A stretch of DNA of 64,000 nucleotides from NCBI RefSeq assembly GCF_004795835.1, contig NZ_CP039249.1:124001-188000 (forward strand), read 5' to 3'. Numbering within the stretch: the first letter of the stretch is position 1; every line of letters begins with the position of its first letter. The notes under the pieces were generated by a model, which saw nothing but the letters and a program-made list of their open reading frames with translations, had not been told where the DNA came from and ran no database searches. The stretch is from Sphingomonas sp. PAMC26645. Lineage in GTDB: Bacteria; Pseudomonadota; Alphaproteobacteria; Sphingomonadales; Sphingomonadaceae. Of this stretch, positions 1 through 8,425 are shown in pieces. A program made the translations under genes and the position numbers.

Positions 1-108
1 ATTTTTCGGGTTGCCGGCGCGGTCGCGGGGGTGTTGATCCTTGGGGTCGTGGTTTTGGTCGTTGCGTGGGTGGTCGCGCGAAAAATGTGGGTGCGGCGGA
101 AGTCGTGA
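1..108 (+). CDS. C-terminal end of an unidentified membrane protein (partial)
   Basis: An open frame enters from the left edge and stops at TGA after 35 codons. The visible peptide is one hydrophobic stretch (VAGVLILGVVVLVVAWVV) followed by a short basic tail ending RRKS, which is what a last transmembrane helix with a cytoplasmic positively charged end looks like. Codon use is GC-rich like that of the neighbours. The start and the rest of the protein are outside the window, so no family can be named. It lies on the same strand as rsmE but is separated from it by a palindromic repeat. Confidence 0.55.
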   Translation: MFRVAGAVAGVLILGVVVLVVAWVVARKMWVRRKS

Positions 109-136
109 ACCGCCCCCGCCCCTTCAGAGGGAAATG

Positions 137-334
137 CAAATCCTCCCCGGCACGGGGAGGGGGACCGTTCGCCATCGGCGAAGGGTGGAGGGGGATCGCC
201 GCGTACGATACGCTGATCGAAGGCGAGACACTTGCCGGAACCCTTGTAGAAGACGCTAAACGCTGGCGTGACGCCTGTGGAAGCCCCCCTCCACCAGCTG
301 CGCTGGTCCCCCTCCCCGTGCCGGGGAGGATTTG
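137..334. repeat. Long-armed inverted repeat (REP-like pair)
   Basis: Two 30-base arms, at 137-166 and 305-334, are exact reverse complements of each other. Each arm also contains its own small hairpin (CTCCCCGGCACGGGGAG). About 140 bases lie between them. The right arm ends 13 bases before the rsmE start codon. The layout matches the paired REP-type palindromes common between genes in sphingomonads. No coding sequence is evident inside. Confidence 0.8.
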
Positions 335-347
335 CTAGAGGCGAGCT

Positions 348-1097
348 ATGCCTGCAACTCCCGCCTGGCCGCCGCAGTCCACGCCGCGCCTTTTCGTCGA
401 TCGCCTCCTCGCGCCTGGTCCGCTTCACGTTGACGGTCCCGCCGCGCATTACCTCGTCGGGGTGATGCGGATGAAGATTGGCGATCCGGTGAAGCTGTTC
501 GACGATCGGACCGGCGAATGGCTCGGCGTCGCTTCGAGCGTCGGCAAGCGGGATCTGGTGCTCGACGTCACCGAATTGCTGCGGCCGCGCGAGGGCGTGC
601 CCAATCTTTGGCTCTGCGCCGCTCCACTTAAAAAGGGCCGGGTCGACTGGATGGCGGAGAAGGCGTGCGAGCTTGGCGTCGCTAGGCTGCAGCCGGTGGT
701 CACCCGGCGGACGATCGTCGACAAGCCCAATACCGAGCGCCTGCGCACGCAGATGATCGAGGCGGCCGAGCAATGCGGGCGCACCGCGCTGCCCGAGGTC
801 GCCGAACCGGTGAAGCTCGCCGCGTTGCTCCGCGACTGGCCCGAGGACCGCGCGCTGTTCTTTGCCGACGAGACCGGCGGCGTGTCGGCGTTGGAGGCGA
901 TGCGGTCTCGGCCCGGTCCGGCGGCGATACTGATCGGGCCCGAAGGCGGCTTCGATGCCGACGAACGCGAGGCGATTCGCGCGCATCCGAACGCGGTCGG
1001 GATCGGGCTGGGGCCGCGGATTCTTCGCGCTGAAACCGCGGCAGGGGCGGCCGTTGCCTTGTGGATGGCGGCGGCGGGAGATTGGCGCGGCGAATGA
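348..1097 (+). CDS. rsmE: 16S rRNA (uracil-1498-N3)-methyltransferase RsmE
   Basis: SPOUT-class RNA methyltransferase that methylates N3 of U1498 of 16S rRNA with S-adenosylmethionine. At 249 residues it is the usual length for the family. The N-terminal PUA-like region carries RLFVDR and HYLVGVMRMKIGD, and the middle carries the typical KKGRVDWMAEKACELG stretch. The C-terminal knot holds the cofactor-binding signatures ILIGPEGGFDADE and LGPRILRAETAAGAA. The ATG is taken because the conserved domain begins about 13 residues later and the repeat upstream leaves little room. gshA follows on the same strand after a 73-base gap. Family assignment is firm. Confidence 0.95.
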   Translation: MPATPAWPPQSTPRLFVDRLLAPGPLHVDGPAAHYLVGVMRMKIGDPVKLFDDRTGEWLGVASSVGKRDLVLDVTELLRPREGVPNLWLCAAPLKKGRVDWMAEKACELGVARLQPVVTRRTIVDKPNTERLRTQMIEAAEQCGRTALPEVAEPVKLAALLRDWPEDRALFFADETGGVSALEAMRSRPGPAAILIGPEGGFDADEREAIRAHPNAVGIGLGPRILRAETAAGAAVALWMAAAGDWRGE

Positions 1098-1170
1098 TCG
1101 ATACGACATTGCTACCGATTGGTCCGGATACCCTCTAGCACCCTCGTTCATCGACGCGTAAGGCGCGGCG

Positions 1171-2544
1171 ATGACGACGATTCCCGCTCCGAAAAAGACC
1201 AGCCCGACGATCGAGTCGCGCGACCAGTTGATCGCCAGCTTCGCGGGCGGCGAGAAGCCGAAGGACGCGTGGCGGATCGGCACCGAGCACGAGAAGTTCG
1301 TCTATGCGAACGGCGATCACCACGCGCCGTCCTATGATGAGCCCAGTGGCATCCGCGCGCTGCTCGGCGAGCTAGAGCAATATGGCTGGAAGCCGGTCAT
1401 GGAGGGCGGAAACGCGATCGCCATGTCGGGTCCCGACGGCAGCATCAGCCTGGAACCCGCAGGCCAGTTCGAACTGTCGGGCGCGCCGCTCGACTCGTTG
1501 CACGAGACCTGCGCCGAGACCGGGCGCCATCTGGAGCAGGTGAAGGCGGCGGGCGAGAAGCTCGGCATCGGCTTCCTCGGGCTCGGCATGTGGCCGGACA
1601 AGACGCGTGCCGAACTGCCGACGATGCCCAAGGGGCGTTATGCGATCATGCTGCGGCACATGCCGCGCGTCGGCAGCATGGGCCTCGACATGATGCTGCG
1701 GACCTGCACGATCCAGGTGAACCTGGACTACGCGTCCGAGGCGGACATGGTGAAGAAATTCCGCGTCGGGCTCGCCCTCCAGCCGCTGGCGACCGCGCTG
1801 TTCGCGAACTCGCCGTTCACGGAAGGGCGGCCCAACGGCATGCTGTCGTATCGAAGCCATATCTGGTCGGACACGGATCCGCATCGCACGGGCATGCTGC
1901 CGTTCGTGTTCGAGGATGGCTTCGGCTACGAGCGCTATGCCGAGTACGCGCTCGATGTGCCGATGTACTTCGTCTACCGCGAGGGCAAGTATATCGATGC
2001 CGCCGGGCTGTCGTTCCGCGACTTCCTGAAGGGCGAACTGAGCATTTTGCCGGGCGAGAAGCCGACGCTCGACGACTGGACCGATCATCTGTCGACCGCT
2101 TTCCCCGAGGTCCGGTTGAAGACCTTCCTCGAGATGCGTGGTGCCGATGGCGGGCCGTGGAACCGGATCTGCGCGCTGCCGGCGCTGTGGGTTGGATTGC
2201 TGTACGATCAGAGTGCGCTCGATGCGGCGTGGGACCTGGTCAAGGACTGGACGATCGACGAGCGCCAGGCGTTGCGCGATGCGGTGCCGAAGCTCGCGCT
2301 GAACGCGCCGATCGCGGGCGGCGGGAAGCTGCGTGACATCGCGGGCCAAGTGCTCGATATCGCCGGTGCGGGGTTGTCGGCGCGCGCGCGGTTCAACCGG
2401 GCGGGCGATAACGAGACAGGCTTCCTCGATCCGCTGCGCGAGATCGTGCGGAGCGGCAAGGTGCCGGCCGAGGTGCTGTTGGAGCGCTATAACGGCGCGT
2501 GGAACGGCGACGTCTCGAAGGTCTACGACGAAGCCAGCTTCTGA
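1171..2544 (+). CDS. gshA: Glutamate-cysteine ligase, plant/alphaproteobacterial type
   Basis: Catalyses ATP-dependent joining of glutamate and cysteine, the first step of glutathione synthesis in the cytoplasm. The 457-residue protein belongs to the GCS2 (plant-like) class, not the E. coli class. The IGTEHEKFVY segment near residue 36 and SLEPAGQFELSG near residue 95 form the expected substrate and metal site, and MLRTCTIQVNLDY is the family core motif. It directly follows rsmE on the same strand, a common pairing in sphingomonads. The next gene is convergent, with a palindromic repeat between the two stops. Confidence 0.95.
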   Translation: MTTIPAPKKTSPTIESRDQLIASFAGGEKPKDAWRIGTEHEKFVYANGDHHAPSYDEPSGIRALLGELEQYGWKPVMEGGNAIAMSGPDGSISLEPAGQFELSGAPLDSLHETCAETGRHLEQVKAAGEKLGIGFLGLGMWPDKTRAELPTMPKGRYAIMLRHMPRVGSMGLDMMLRTCTIQVNLDYASEADMVKKFRVGLALQPLATALFANSPFTEGRPNGMLSYRSHIWSDTDPHRTGMLPFVFEDGFGYERYAEYALDVPMYFVYREGKYIDAAGLSFRDFLKGELSILPGEKPTLDDWTDHLSTAFPEVRLKTFLEMRGADGGPWNRICALPALWVGLLYDQSALDAAWDLVKDWTIDERQALRDAVPKLALNAPIAGGGKLRDIAGQVLDIAGAGLSARARFNRAGDNETGFLDPLREIVRSGKVPAEVLLERYNGAWNGDVSKVYDEASF

Positions 2545-2547
2545 CTG

Positions 2548-2653
2548 CTCCCCTCCCGTCTACGGGAGGGGTCGGGGGAGGGCTTGGCCGCGGACGCGAG
2601 GGCGAAAGCGTAAGGTAGCCCCTCCCCTAACCCCTCCCGCAAGCGGGAGGGGG
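2548..2653. repeat. Paired GC-rich palindromes between convergent genes
   Basis: Two short hairpins (CCCTCCCGTCTACGGGAGGG and CCCCTCCCGCAAGCGGGAGG) face each other across about 60 bases. The element fills the whole space between the gshA stop and the stop of the convergent methyltransferase-like gene, so it may also act as a bidirectional transcript end. It belongs to the same CTCCC/GGGAG class as the repeats near 137, 36472 and 59107. Confidence 0.7.
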
Positions 2654-2654
2654 A

Positions 2655-3929
2655 TTAGCCGCGCAGCCTCGCGAACAGTCGCGGCACCAGGCCGTTGCGC
2701 GTCATCCAGTCGAAATACACGCGATAGTCCGGGTCGAGCTTCAGATGCCGCTCCTCGGTCTTCGCGCGCCAGTAATACACCCCGCTGACCGCTGCCATCA
2801 GCAGCGTCGCACGCGCCGCGTCGACCATGCTGCCGAGCGTCAGCACCGGGATCGTCGAGATCCACCAGAACAGGTTCTTCGACAGATAAGCGGGATGCCG
2901 CGACACCGCGTACGGCCCGTGTGTCAGAATCCCCCGATTGGTGAGGTTCGAGAAGCGGAACCCGAACGCCATCGTCGCCCAGGCGTAGATCGCGGTCAGC
3001 CCCACCAGCACCGCGCCGATCAGCGCCAGCAGGATCGGATGCCCCTGGAACCAGTATGCCCAGTCCGACGTGCCCGGATGATAATCGAGCGGCCCGCCGG
3101 TCGTCATCAGGATGAACGGCGGATAGCACATGAGCGCCGGCATCCAGGCCGCGGCGAACGGATTTGCGCTGCGAATATGCGAATCGAGCGGCCGGAACGT
3201 CAGCAGATAGCCGACCGTCGCGAATGCCACGTCGATCAAGAACATCAACGTCACCAGCCAGCCCGACAGCGCGACCGGATCACGCAGCACCGACGCGACG
3301 TCACCGCGGACGAAGTTACCGAAGCCCGGCGGGACGATAGCCAGCATGAAGGCCAGGAAGAACGTCTTCACCCCCCATGCGCGCAGATGGCCGTAGATCG
3401 CCTCGCGGTCGACGCCGGCCTGTCCGGTCAGCCACGCGCCGAGATGCCAGGCGCCGTCGCGCGGCTCGATGAGGTACCGGTCGATCCACAGCACATACGG
3501 GATCGACGCGACGAACAGGATCGGTGCGGCATTGGTGAAGCACCACATCGCAAACGCGAAATTGCCTTCCCAATAAAATCGCCCGGCACCGTAGATCACC
3601 GCGATCCCCGCCCAGGTCGCCCACAGCCCGGCGAGCTTCGTCAGGCTCAGGTCCAGCGTTTCGCGCCAGAGCCTGGCGGTCGACCAGTCGATCCCGGTAC
3701 TGGGATTGCGATGAACCTTGTCGACCAGCAAAGACCACACGATCATCGGCAGCCCGCAGGCGACGACGTTGACGAGCGCCGAATAGGGCCCGTCCATGCC
3801 GAAATGGCGCGCGAACCCGATCCAGACAAGCACGCCAACGAGTCCCGACAACCCCGCGCCGTGACTGACCGCCGACCGCGGACGAGGGTCGGTCTCGGTC
3901 GTACCGGCAAGCTGAGCGTCGTGATCCAT
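2655..3929 (-). CDS. Isoprenylcysteine carboxyl methyltransferase-like membrane protein
   Basis: A 424-residue polytopic membrane protein with about ten predicted helices. The last 100 residues carry the ICMT/PEMT-type signature: ILTHGPYAVSRHPAYLSKNL near residue 330 and KTEERHLKLDPDYRVYFDW near residue 390. In known relatives this region binds S-adenosylmethionine and methylates a lipid or prenyl-type substrate at the membrane. The N-terminal two thirds are hydrophobic and poorly defined, so the protein is longer than simple bacterial ICMT homologues. Substrate is unknown. It is transcribed toward gshA and has no close partner gene. Confidence 0.7.
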   Translation of the reverse strand: MDHDAQLAGTTETDPRPRSAVSHGAGLSGLVGVLVWIGFARHFGMDGPYSALVNVVACGLPMIVWSLLVDKVHRNPSTGIDWSTARLWRETLDLSLTKLAGLWATWAGIAVIYGAGRFYWEGNFAFAMWCFTNAAPILFVASIPYVLWIDRYLIEPRDGAWHLGAWLTGQAGVDREAIYGHLRAWGVKTFFLAFMLAIVPPGFGNFVRGDVASVLRDPVALSGWLVTLMFLIDVAFATVGYLLTFRPLDSHIRSANPFAAAWMPALMCYPPFILMTTGGPLDYHPGTSDWAYWFQGHPILLALIGAVLVGLTAIYAWATMAFGFRFSNLTNRGILTHGPYAVSRHPAYLSKNLFWWISTIPVLTLGSMVDAARATLLMAAVSGVYYWRAKTEERHLKLDPDYRVYFDWMTRNGLVPRLFARLRG

Positions 3930-4235
3930 GGCGGTGATACGTAGCGCGGATTGGTAAGCAAGCCATGAAGCATGTTTGGCCGCCCGGTCCGAAGCAAGGT
4001 CATCCCCGTCGATTTAGGATGATCGGCAATGGCAGCATCGGATCCGAAATAACGCAGCGCGCGGGCCGAGCTGGGTGGGAGGAGAAACTCGCTCGGTGCT
4101 GAATAACAGGGGCAATCTGGACTCGGCGGCCACCTGTGGATCACGAGCGCGAATGTTCTATTTCGGGACCTGGATGACCGCGAATTTAATCGCGGGCGTC
4201 CCGTCGGGCGCTACGTTGCGATCAAGGAGATCGCG
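3930..4235. other. Intergenic stretch without a recognisable gene
   Basis: This 306-base region separates the divergent methyltransferase-like gene and a small forward gene. No convincing reading frame, RNA gene or palindrome was found. It probably holds the promoters of both neighbours. A clear ribosome-binding sequence (AAGGAGA) lies at its right end. Confidence 0.4.
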
Positions 4236-4403
4236 ATGTTTCAGAGACTTATCGGACGTGCCAAATGCATGATCGGCATACATCGTCGGTCTCGCAGACA
4301 CACCGTCTTCAAGGGTCGCGGCGCGGATACGAGCATCTGCCGCTATTGCAGGAAATCGATGCGGAGTACGCCGGCGGGCTGGGTCGTCGAACACTCGAAC
4401 TGA
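4236..4403 (+). CDS. Small zinc-knuckle-like protein, 55 residues
   Basis: A short frame that starts with ATG 5 bases after a strong AAGGAGA ribosome-binding site and ends at TGA. The peptide is basic. Cys11 and His16 (KCMIGIH) are followed by Cys35 and Cys38 (CRYCRKSM), giving a C-x4-H-x18-C-x2-C arrangement that could bind one zinc ion. Small proteins of this general pattern occur in sphingomonads as conserved hypotheticals; that is recollection, not a search. No function can be given. The overlapping longer frames on both strands look like shadows because they lack ribosome-binding sites and domain character. Confidence 0.6.
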   Translation: MFQRLIGRAKCMIGIHRRSRRHTVFKGRGADTSICRYCRKSMRSTPAGWVVEHSN

Positions 4404-4504
4404 GACGATCGTCTGAATGTGAGGCGGGGCCAGTACTCGTCGCGCTATCGCCCGTTTGGTGGTGCGATGAACGGACTAAAGCCCGGTCCGACAGCGCGTC
4501 GTCG

Positions 4505-5344
4505 TCAGTGACGCCACAATTCGTAGATGTTGAGGATGACCTCGAACGCGATCAGCCCGATCACGGCAAGCTCAAGCCGCAACGAGCGCTTGTCCTGCAC
4601 CAGGTCGAGCAGCCATTCGGCAGCGTCGCCGATCACCTCGAGCTTGCGTTCCATGGCGCGTGCGCGGTCGCCCAGTTCGAACTCGGCTTCGAGACGCCCG
4701 TAAAGCCGGTCGAGTTCGGGATGATCCCAGAGCAGGTCCGGCTTCTCGGAGATCTGCGCCCGGCCGACGACGCGGTGCTGCGCCGCGAGAACGTCACCGA
4801 TGCTCTGCATGACGCGTCGGATCGGCATCACCGCACGACCGTGGATGCGCAGTTCGTTGATGAGCGGCTCCACGCGATCGAACGCTTCGGCAATACGGCC
4901 TTCATCCCGCGCGAGGACGACGCTCCGGGCGACGACGGTGGCCGTCAGCAACAAGCGTTCCCGTGACGCCTCCCTCAACCGTATGTGTCCGTCTGCACTG
5001 ACCGTTTCCTCGCGGTCCGCGGAAATCTCGATCCAGGCGGTTTCCGTTTCGGGCGTGGCCAAGGGATCGATGATGTGCTCGGACAGGGTTTCGATGAACC
5101 GACGCTCGGTTTCGACCGCCGCCCCGATCAGCACCAGGACACCGTAGCGAAAGACGAACGCGGCCCCGACCCCCGACAGGTTGAGGGTCTCGGGCTCCGC
5201 GAAGTCCTGCAAATTGCGGGTATCGATACGCGTACCCAGCAGAAGCGCTCGCACGTCGCCCCTGGCGGCTTCGCCAGGCAGGGGTGCACCCAGCACCTCC
5301 CTGATCCCGACGCTTATCGTTCGCAGCGATCCGCCCTCAACCAT
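4505..5344 (-). CDS. RMD1/YagE family protein (DUF155)
   Basis: A 279-residue protein of the RMD1/DUF155 family, best known from yeast mitochondrial Rmd1/Rmd8 and bacterial YagE. Its biochemical role in bacteria is not established. Visible family features are the AAFVFRYGVLVLIGA strand near residue 60, a charged alpha-helical middle and the C-terminal pattern KLEVIGDAAEWLLDLVQDKR followed by a single hydrophobic helix (LELAVIGLIAFEVILNIYEL). That last helix suggests attachment to the inner membrane by the C-terminus. It stands alone, divergent from the DUF2490 gene. Confidence 0.85.
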   Translation of the reverse strand: MVEGGSLRTISVGIREVLGAPLPGEAARGDVRALLLGTRIDTRNLQDFAEPETLNLSGVGAAFVFRYGVLVLIGAAVETERRFIETLSEHIIDPLATPETETAWIEISADREETVSADGHIRLREASRERLLLTATVVARSVVLARDEGRIAEAFDRVEPLINELRIHGRAVMPIRRVMQSIGDVLAAQHRVVGRAQISEKPDLLWDHPELDRLYGRLEAEFELGDRARAMERKLEVIGDAAEWLLDLVQDKRSLRLELAVIGLIAFEVILNIYELWRH

Positions 5345-5526
5345 GTCGCGTCACAACCATGGGCCCGACCTTATCAGTTTCAGACACATCGTCTCGCAAC
5401 CGATTTAGCGGCCGCCGAGCTACACCGTAGCGTCACACGATTGTTGCCAGGCATGCAATCGATGAAAAGGACCGAGGCGACGCCAGTCCATTGCCTGCAT
5501 CGACAAAGCCGTGCCAACACCATGCG

Positions 5527-6215
5527 ATGTATCGCGCTTCACCCCTGGCGGTTTTGCCGCTGTTGCTGGCTGCCGCCCCGACCTGGGCACAGCAACAGGA
5601 TACGCAGGCGTGGGAGCAGCTCAACGTCGTCGTTCCCATCGCACCAAAATTGCGGGTGACGCTGGAAGAGATTGCGCGGACCAGCGACCGCCAGGACGGA
5701 ATCTACACCACCGAATTCGGTGCGCTTCTCGGCTGGCAGTTGGCCAAGGGCGTCGAGCTTGGATTCGGATACCGCCATGTCGGATTTCACAGTCGCAACC
5801 TCGCGCCGGACGAGGACCGGCTCCGCCAGCAGATCGTGGTCACCAGCGGGCGCTTCGCCGGGCGATTGCGACTCGACGAACGCTTCAACCCGGACGGTAG
5901 CGAGATCGGCTTCCGGGTCCGGCCGTTGCTGCGGTACAATTTGCCGCTCGGACCCAAGCGACTGGCCTTGTTCGTCAGCCACGAAAGCTTTTTCTGCCGA
6001 ACAGTACGACCTGGGGCCAGCGCGCCGGGTATGAGCGGATGCGCAACATCGTCGGGCTGGCTTTCCCGATCGGCAAGGCGGTGACGGCCGATGTCGGCTA
6101 TCTCAACCAGTACCGGTTCGCGCGCGGTGGCGCACGCGCCCAGATGGACAATGCGCTGAACCTGCAGCTTACCTTGAACCTGGGGACGCTTGGCGTGGCA
6201 GGTCTTCACGATTGA
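5527..6215 (+). pseudogene. DUF2490 outer-membrane-type protein broken by a frameshift
   Basis: The frame from ATG 5527 begins with a signal peptide (AVLPLLLAAAPTWAQ) and continues as a DUF2490-like beta-rich protein (LGFGYRHVGFHSRN, RFNPDGSEIGFRVRPLLRY). After HESFF it runs into unrelated residues and stops at 6084. Adding one T to the five-T run at 5989-5993 restores LPNSTTWGQRAGYERMRN and a normal ending (DNALNLQLTLNLGTLGVAGLHD) with a stop at 6213-6215. This is either a real one-base deletion that inactivates the gene or an error in the sequence. An upstream in-frame ATG at 5491 is less likely because it adds a polar stretch before the signal peptide. Confidence 0.75.
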
Positions 6216-6346
6216 GGTCCTCGCGCTGGAATCCGGATCCCGACCTCGGGTTTGCCGCGTCATCATCGAAGCCCGGCCTCCGAACGTTCGCCCCTGTGTA
6301 TCGGGACACCACTTGCGCGCGGTCCGCTTAGACGCAACGATAGGTC

Positions 6347-7444
6347 ATGTCGTTCCTGCTCTCGCTCCTGCTTCTCCAGGCCGCCGTCACGCAGACGCCG
6401 CCGCTCACGCCCGCGGTCAAGACCGCACCGTCCACGTCGAACTGGCCGGCACGCGACGCGCAGTTCACGGTTCGCCGCTTTCGCTTCCGCTCGGGCGAGA
6501 CCCTGCCGGAACTGCGCCTCAACTATACGATGCTGGGGCAGCCGCACCGGAATGCGCGGGGTGAAATCGACAATGCGGTGATGGTCCTGCACGGTACGGG
6601 TGGCACCGGTCGCCAATTCCTCAGCCCGCAGTTCGCCGATGAACTTTACGGCCCGGCTCAGCCACTGGACATTACGCGCTACTGGATCATCCTTCCCGAC
6701 GGAATCGGGCACGGCAAATCCTCCAAGCCGTCCGACGGGCTGCGCATGCGGTTTCCGCATTACGATTATGACGACATGGTCGAGGCGCAGTACCGGCTGC
6801 TCCACGATGGCCTCGGCATCCGCCGCATGCGGCTGATCATGGGAACGTCGATGGGCTGCATGCACAGCCTGGTCTGGGGCGAGACGTATCCCGAGTTCGC
6901 CCGCGCGCTCATGCCGCTCGCCTGCGAACCTGTCGAGATCGCCGGGCTGAACCGCATGTGGCGCAAGCTCGCGATCGACGGGATCAAGGCCGATCCGGCC
7001 TGGGCGGGCGGCGAGTACCGGACGCCACCGGTACAGGGCCTGCGCACAGCCGCCAGCCTGCTGTTCGTCGCCGGTGGTGCGCCGCTATTTTTCCAGAAAC
7101 AATATCCCGGGCGCGATGCCGCCGAGGCCTTTGCCAAGCAGCGGGTCGCAGCCTCGATCGACGGGACGGATGCCAATGACCTCGTGTATCAACTCGATGC
7201 CTCGCGGACCTATGCGCCCTGGTCGCGGCTGGAGGCGATCACCGCGCCGACGACCTGGATCAACTCGGCCGACGATTTCATCAACCCACGCAATCTCGAT
7301 TACCCGCTTCGCGCCGTTGCCCGCATGAAGAACGCGCGATTCCGGATGATTCCGGAGAGCACCGACACGCGCGGCCACGGCACCCACACTGCGGCCCGGT
7401 TCTGGAAGCAGGACCTGGCCGACCTGCTGCAACGTACCGAATAG
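6347..7444 (+). CDS. Exported alpha/beta-fold hydrolase, homoserine-acetyltransferase-like
   Basis: A 365-residue alpha/beta hydrolase related to the MetX/homoserine O-acetyltransferase fold. A short hydrophobic N-terminus (MSFLLSLLLLQAAVTQ) suggests export. The oxyanion region is VLHGTGGTGRQF near residue 80. The nucleophile elbow is GTSMGC with Ser168, the acid is likely in NSADDF near residue 306, and the histidine is in TRGHGTHT near residue 350. Because it appears to be secreted and stands away from methionine genes, it is unlikely to make O-acetylhomoserine; the substrate is unknown. Confidence 0.8.
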   Translation: MSFLLSLLLLQAAVTQTPPLTPAVKTAPSTSNWPARDAQFTVRRFRFRSGETLPELRLNYTMLGQPHRNARGEIDNAVMVLHGTGGTGRQFLSPQFADELYGPAQPLDITRYWIILPDGIGHGKSSKPSDGLRMRFPHYDYDDMVEAQYRLLHDGLGIRRMRLIMGTSMGCMHSLVWGETYPEFARALMPLACEPVEIAGLNRMWRKLAIDGIKADPAWAGGEYRTPPVQGLRTAASLLFVAGGAPLFFQKQYPGRDAAEAFAKQRVAASIDGTDANDLVYQLDASRTYAPWSRLEAITAPTTWINSADDFINPRNLDYPLRAVARMKNARFRMIPESTDTRGHGTHTAARFWKQDLADLLQRTE

Positions 7445-7538
7445 ATGTCGGAGGACGCGGCGACAAAAATTGCGTAGTTCAGCCGTGCGTTATCGCCTGC
7501 GTGGCAATCGAGCCGTCAGACGCAAGATGGGAAATGAC

Positions 7539-7757
7539 ATGCGATTTGTTCAGATCGAGATCCTGCCGCAGGGCAAGGCGCTGGTAGATATCGACAAGCT
7601 GACCCACGCGGTACCCGAGGGCGATGGGTCACGCCTGTTCCTGGGGGCGCAACACATCGACGTGCCGCATTCATTGGCCGAACTCGAGAACGTTCTGGCT
7701 GGGCGCGAGCGAACCGACGATGGCGCGAACAGCACGGCGGGGTTCGGCGTCCGGTAG
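7539..7757 (+). CDS. Small conserved hypothetical protein, 72 residues
   Basis: A short frame beginning MRFVQIEILPQGKALVDID and continuing with KLTHAVPEGDGSRLFLG and HSLAELENVLAG. The alternation of beta-like strands with a final helix suggests a compact folded domain, probably one small beta sheet. No family is recognised. Another ATG sits four codons earlier at 7527; neither has a strong ribosome-binding site, so the start is uncertain. It lies alone between the hydrolase gene and a convergent gene. Confidence 0.5.
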   Translation: MRFVQIEILPQGKALVDIDKLTHAVPEGDGSRLFLGAQHIDVPHSLAELENVLAGRERTDDGANSTAGFGVR

Positions 7758-7860
7758 GCTGACGCGACGGCGTGCGCTGGTGCAAATTTGACCTGCCGGC
7801 GCGGTCGTTATCGATCGCATTACGACCAGGTGGCTGCGCGTCAGGCCGTCGCCCGACGCA

Positions 7861-8364
7861 TCAGGCCTCGTCGGTGGAGATCGGCTTTCGCGCCGCCATC
7901 TGGACCGGCTTGCCAATGACCGCGCGGCCAGATGGCCAGCGTCGCGCGATGCAGCGGTCCTTGGCAATCCGGACTACGCTGACGGTATCGCCCTGGTTGC
8001 CGCCAAGGACGTGATACGCGGTTGGGTCTTCGCCGACATAGAACCCGACATGCCCACCACCCGGACGTTCGAACACCAGCACGGCGCCGGGAGCCAGTCG
8101 CTCCGGCCGCAGTGCCGACCCCCATGTCGACCATGACGTTGCGCGCACCGCGATAGCGGCCGGCTCGATACCGTCTTCCTGAAGACAATAAGCGACGAAC
8201 ACCCCACACCACGGGACGCTGTCGGCATTATAGACCATTCCGAGGATCTTCGTCCCCAGCCGCTTCGCCCAACCCAGGATCGTCGCGCTGTTGGCCGATC
8301 CGGCAGCTTCCTTCGTGCCCAGCTTCGCGCGCGCGGCTTTCAACCATTTGGGCTCCGTCACCAT
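7861..8364 (-). CDS. TIGR02594 family NlpC/P60-like amidase
   Basis: A 167-residue protein matching the TIGR02594 type of papain-like (CHAP/NlpC-related) domains that cut peptide bonds in peptidoglycan. The catalytic cysteine is expected at Cys53 in VPWCGVFVAYC, the histidine at His105 in GGGHVGFYVG, and the polar third residue at Asn123 in LGGNQGD. There is no signal peptide, which is common for members borne by phages or released by lysis. No phage structural gene lies nearby, so a domesticated lysin-like or self-maintenance role is inferred. It is followed by the arylesterase gene upstream on the same strand. Confidence 0.75.
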   Translation of the reverse strand: MVTEPKWLKAARAKLGTKEAAGSANSATILGWAKRLGTKILGMVYNADSVPWCGVFVAYCLQEDGIEPAAIAVRATSWSTWGSALRPERLAPGAVLVFERPGGGHVGFYVGEDPTAYHVLGGNQGDTVSVVRIAKDRCIARRWPSGRAVIGKPVQMAARKPISTDEA

Positions 8365-8425
8365 GATTCACTCGGCCTCAAAGCTAAAATCAGGGAACGC
8401 CCGTGGTTGCGCTCGAACACGCGCA

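Noticed and set aside
1372..2349. Long minus-strand frame of 325 codons opposite gshA
   Set aside because: It is the complement of a clear glutamate-cysteine ligase gene, is rich in Arg and shows no family motif; GC-rich codons give long mirror frames.
7861..8364. Prophage remnant suggested by the lysin-like gene
   Set aside because: No other phage gene, integrase or attachment site is near, and base composition matches its neighbours.
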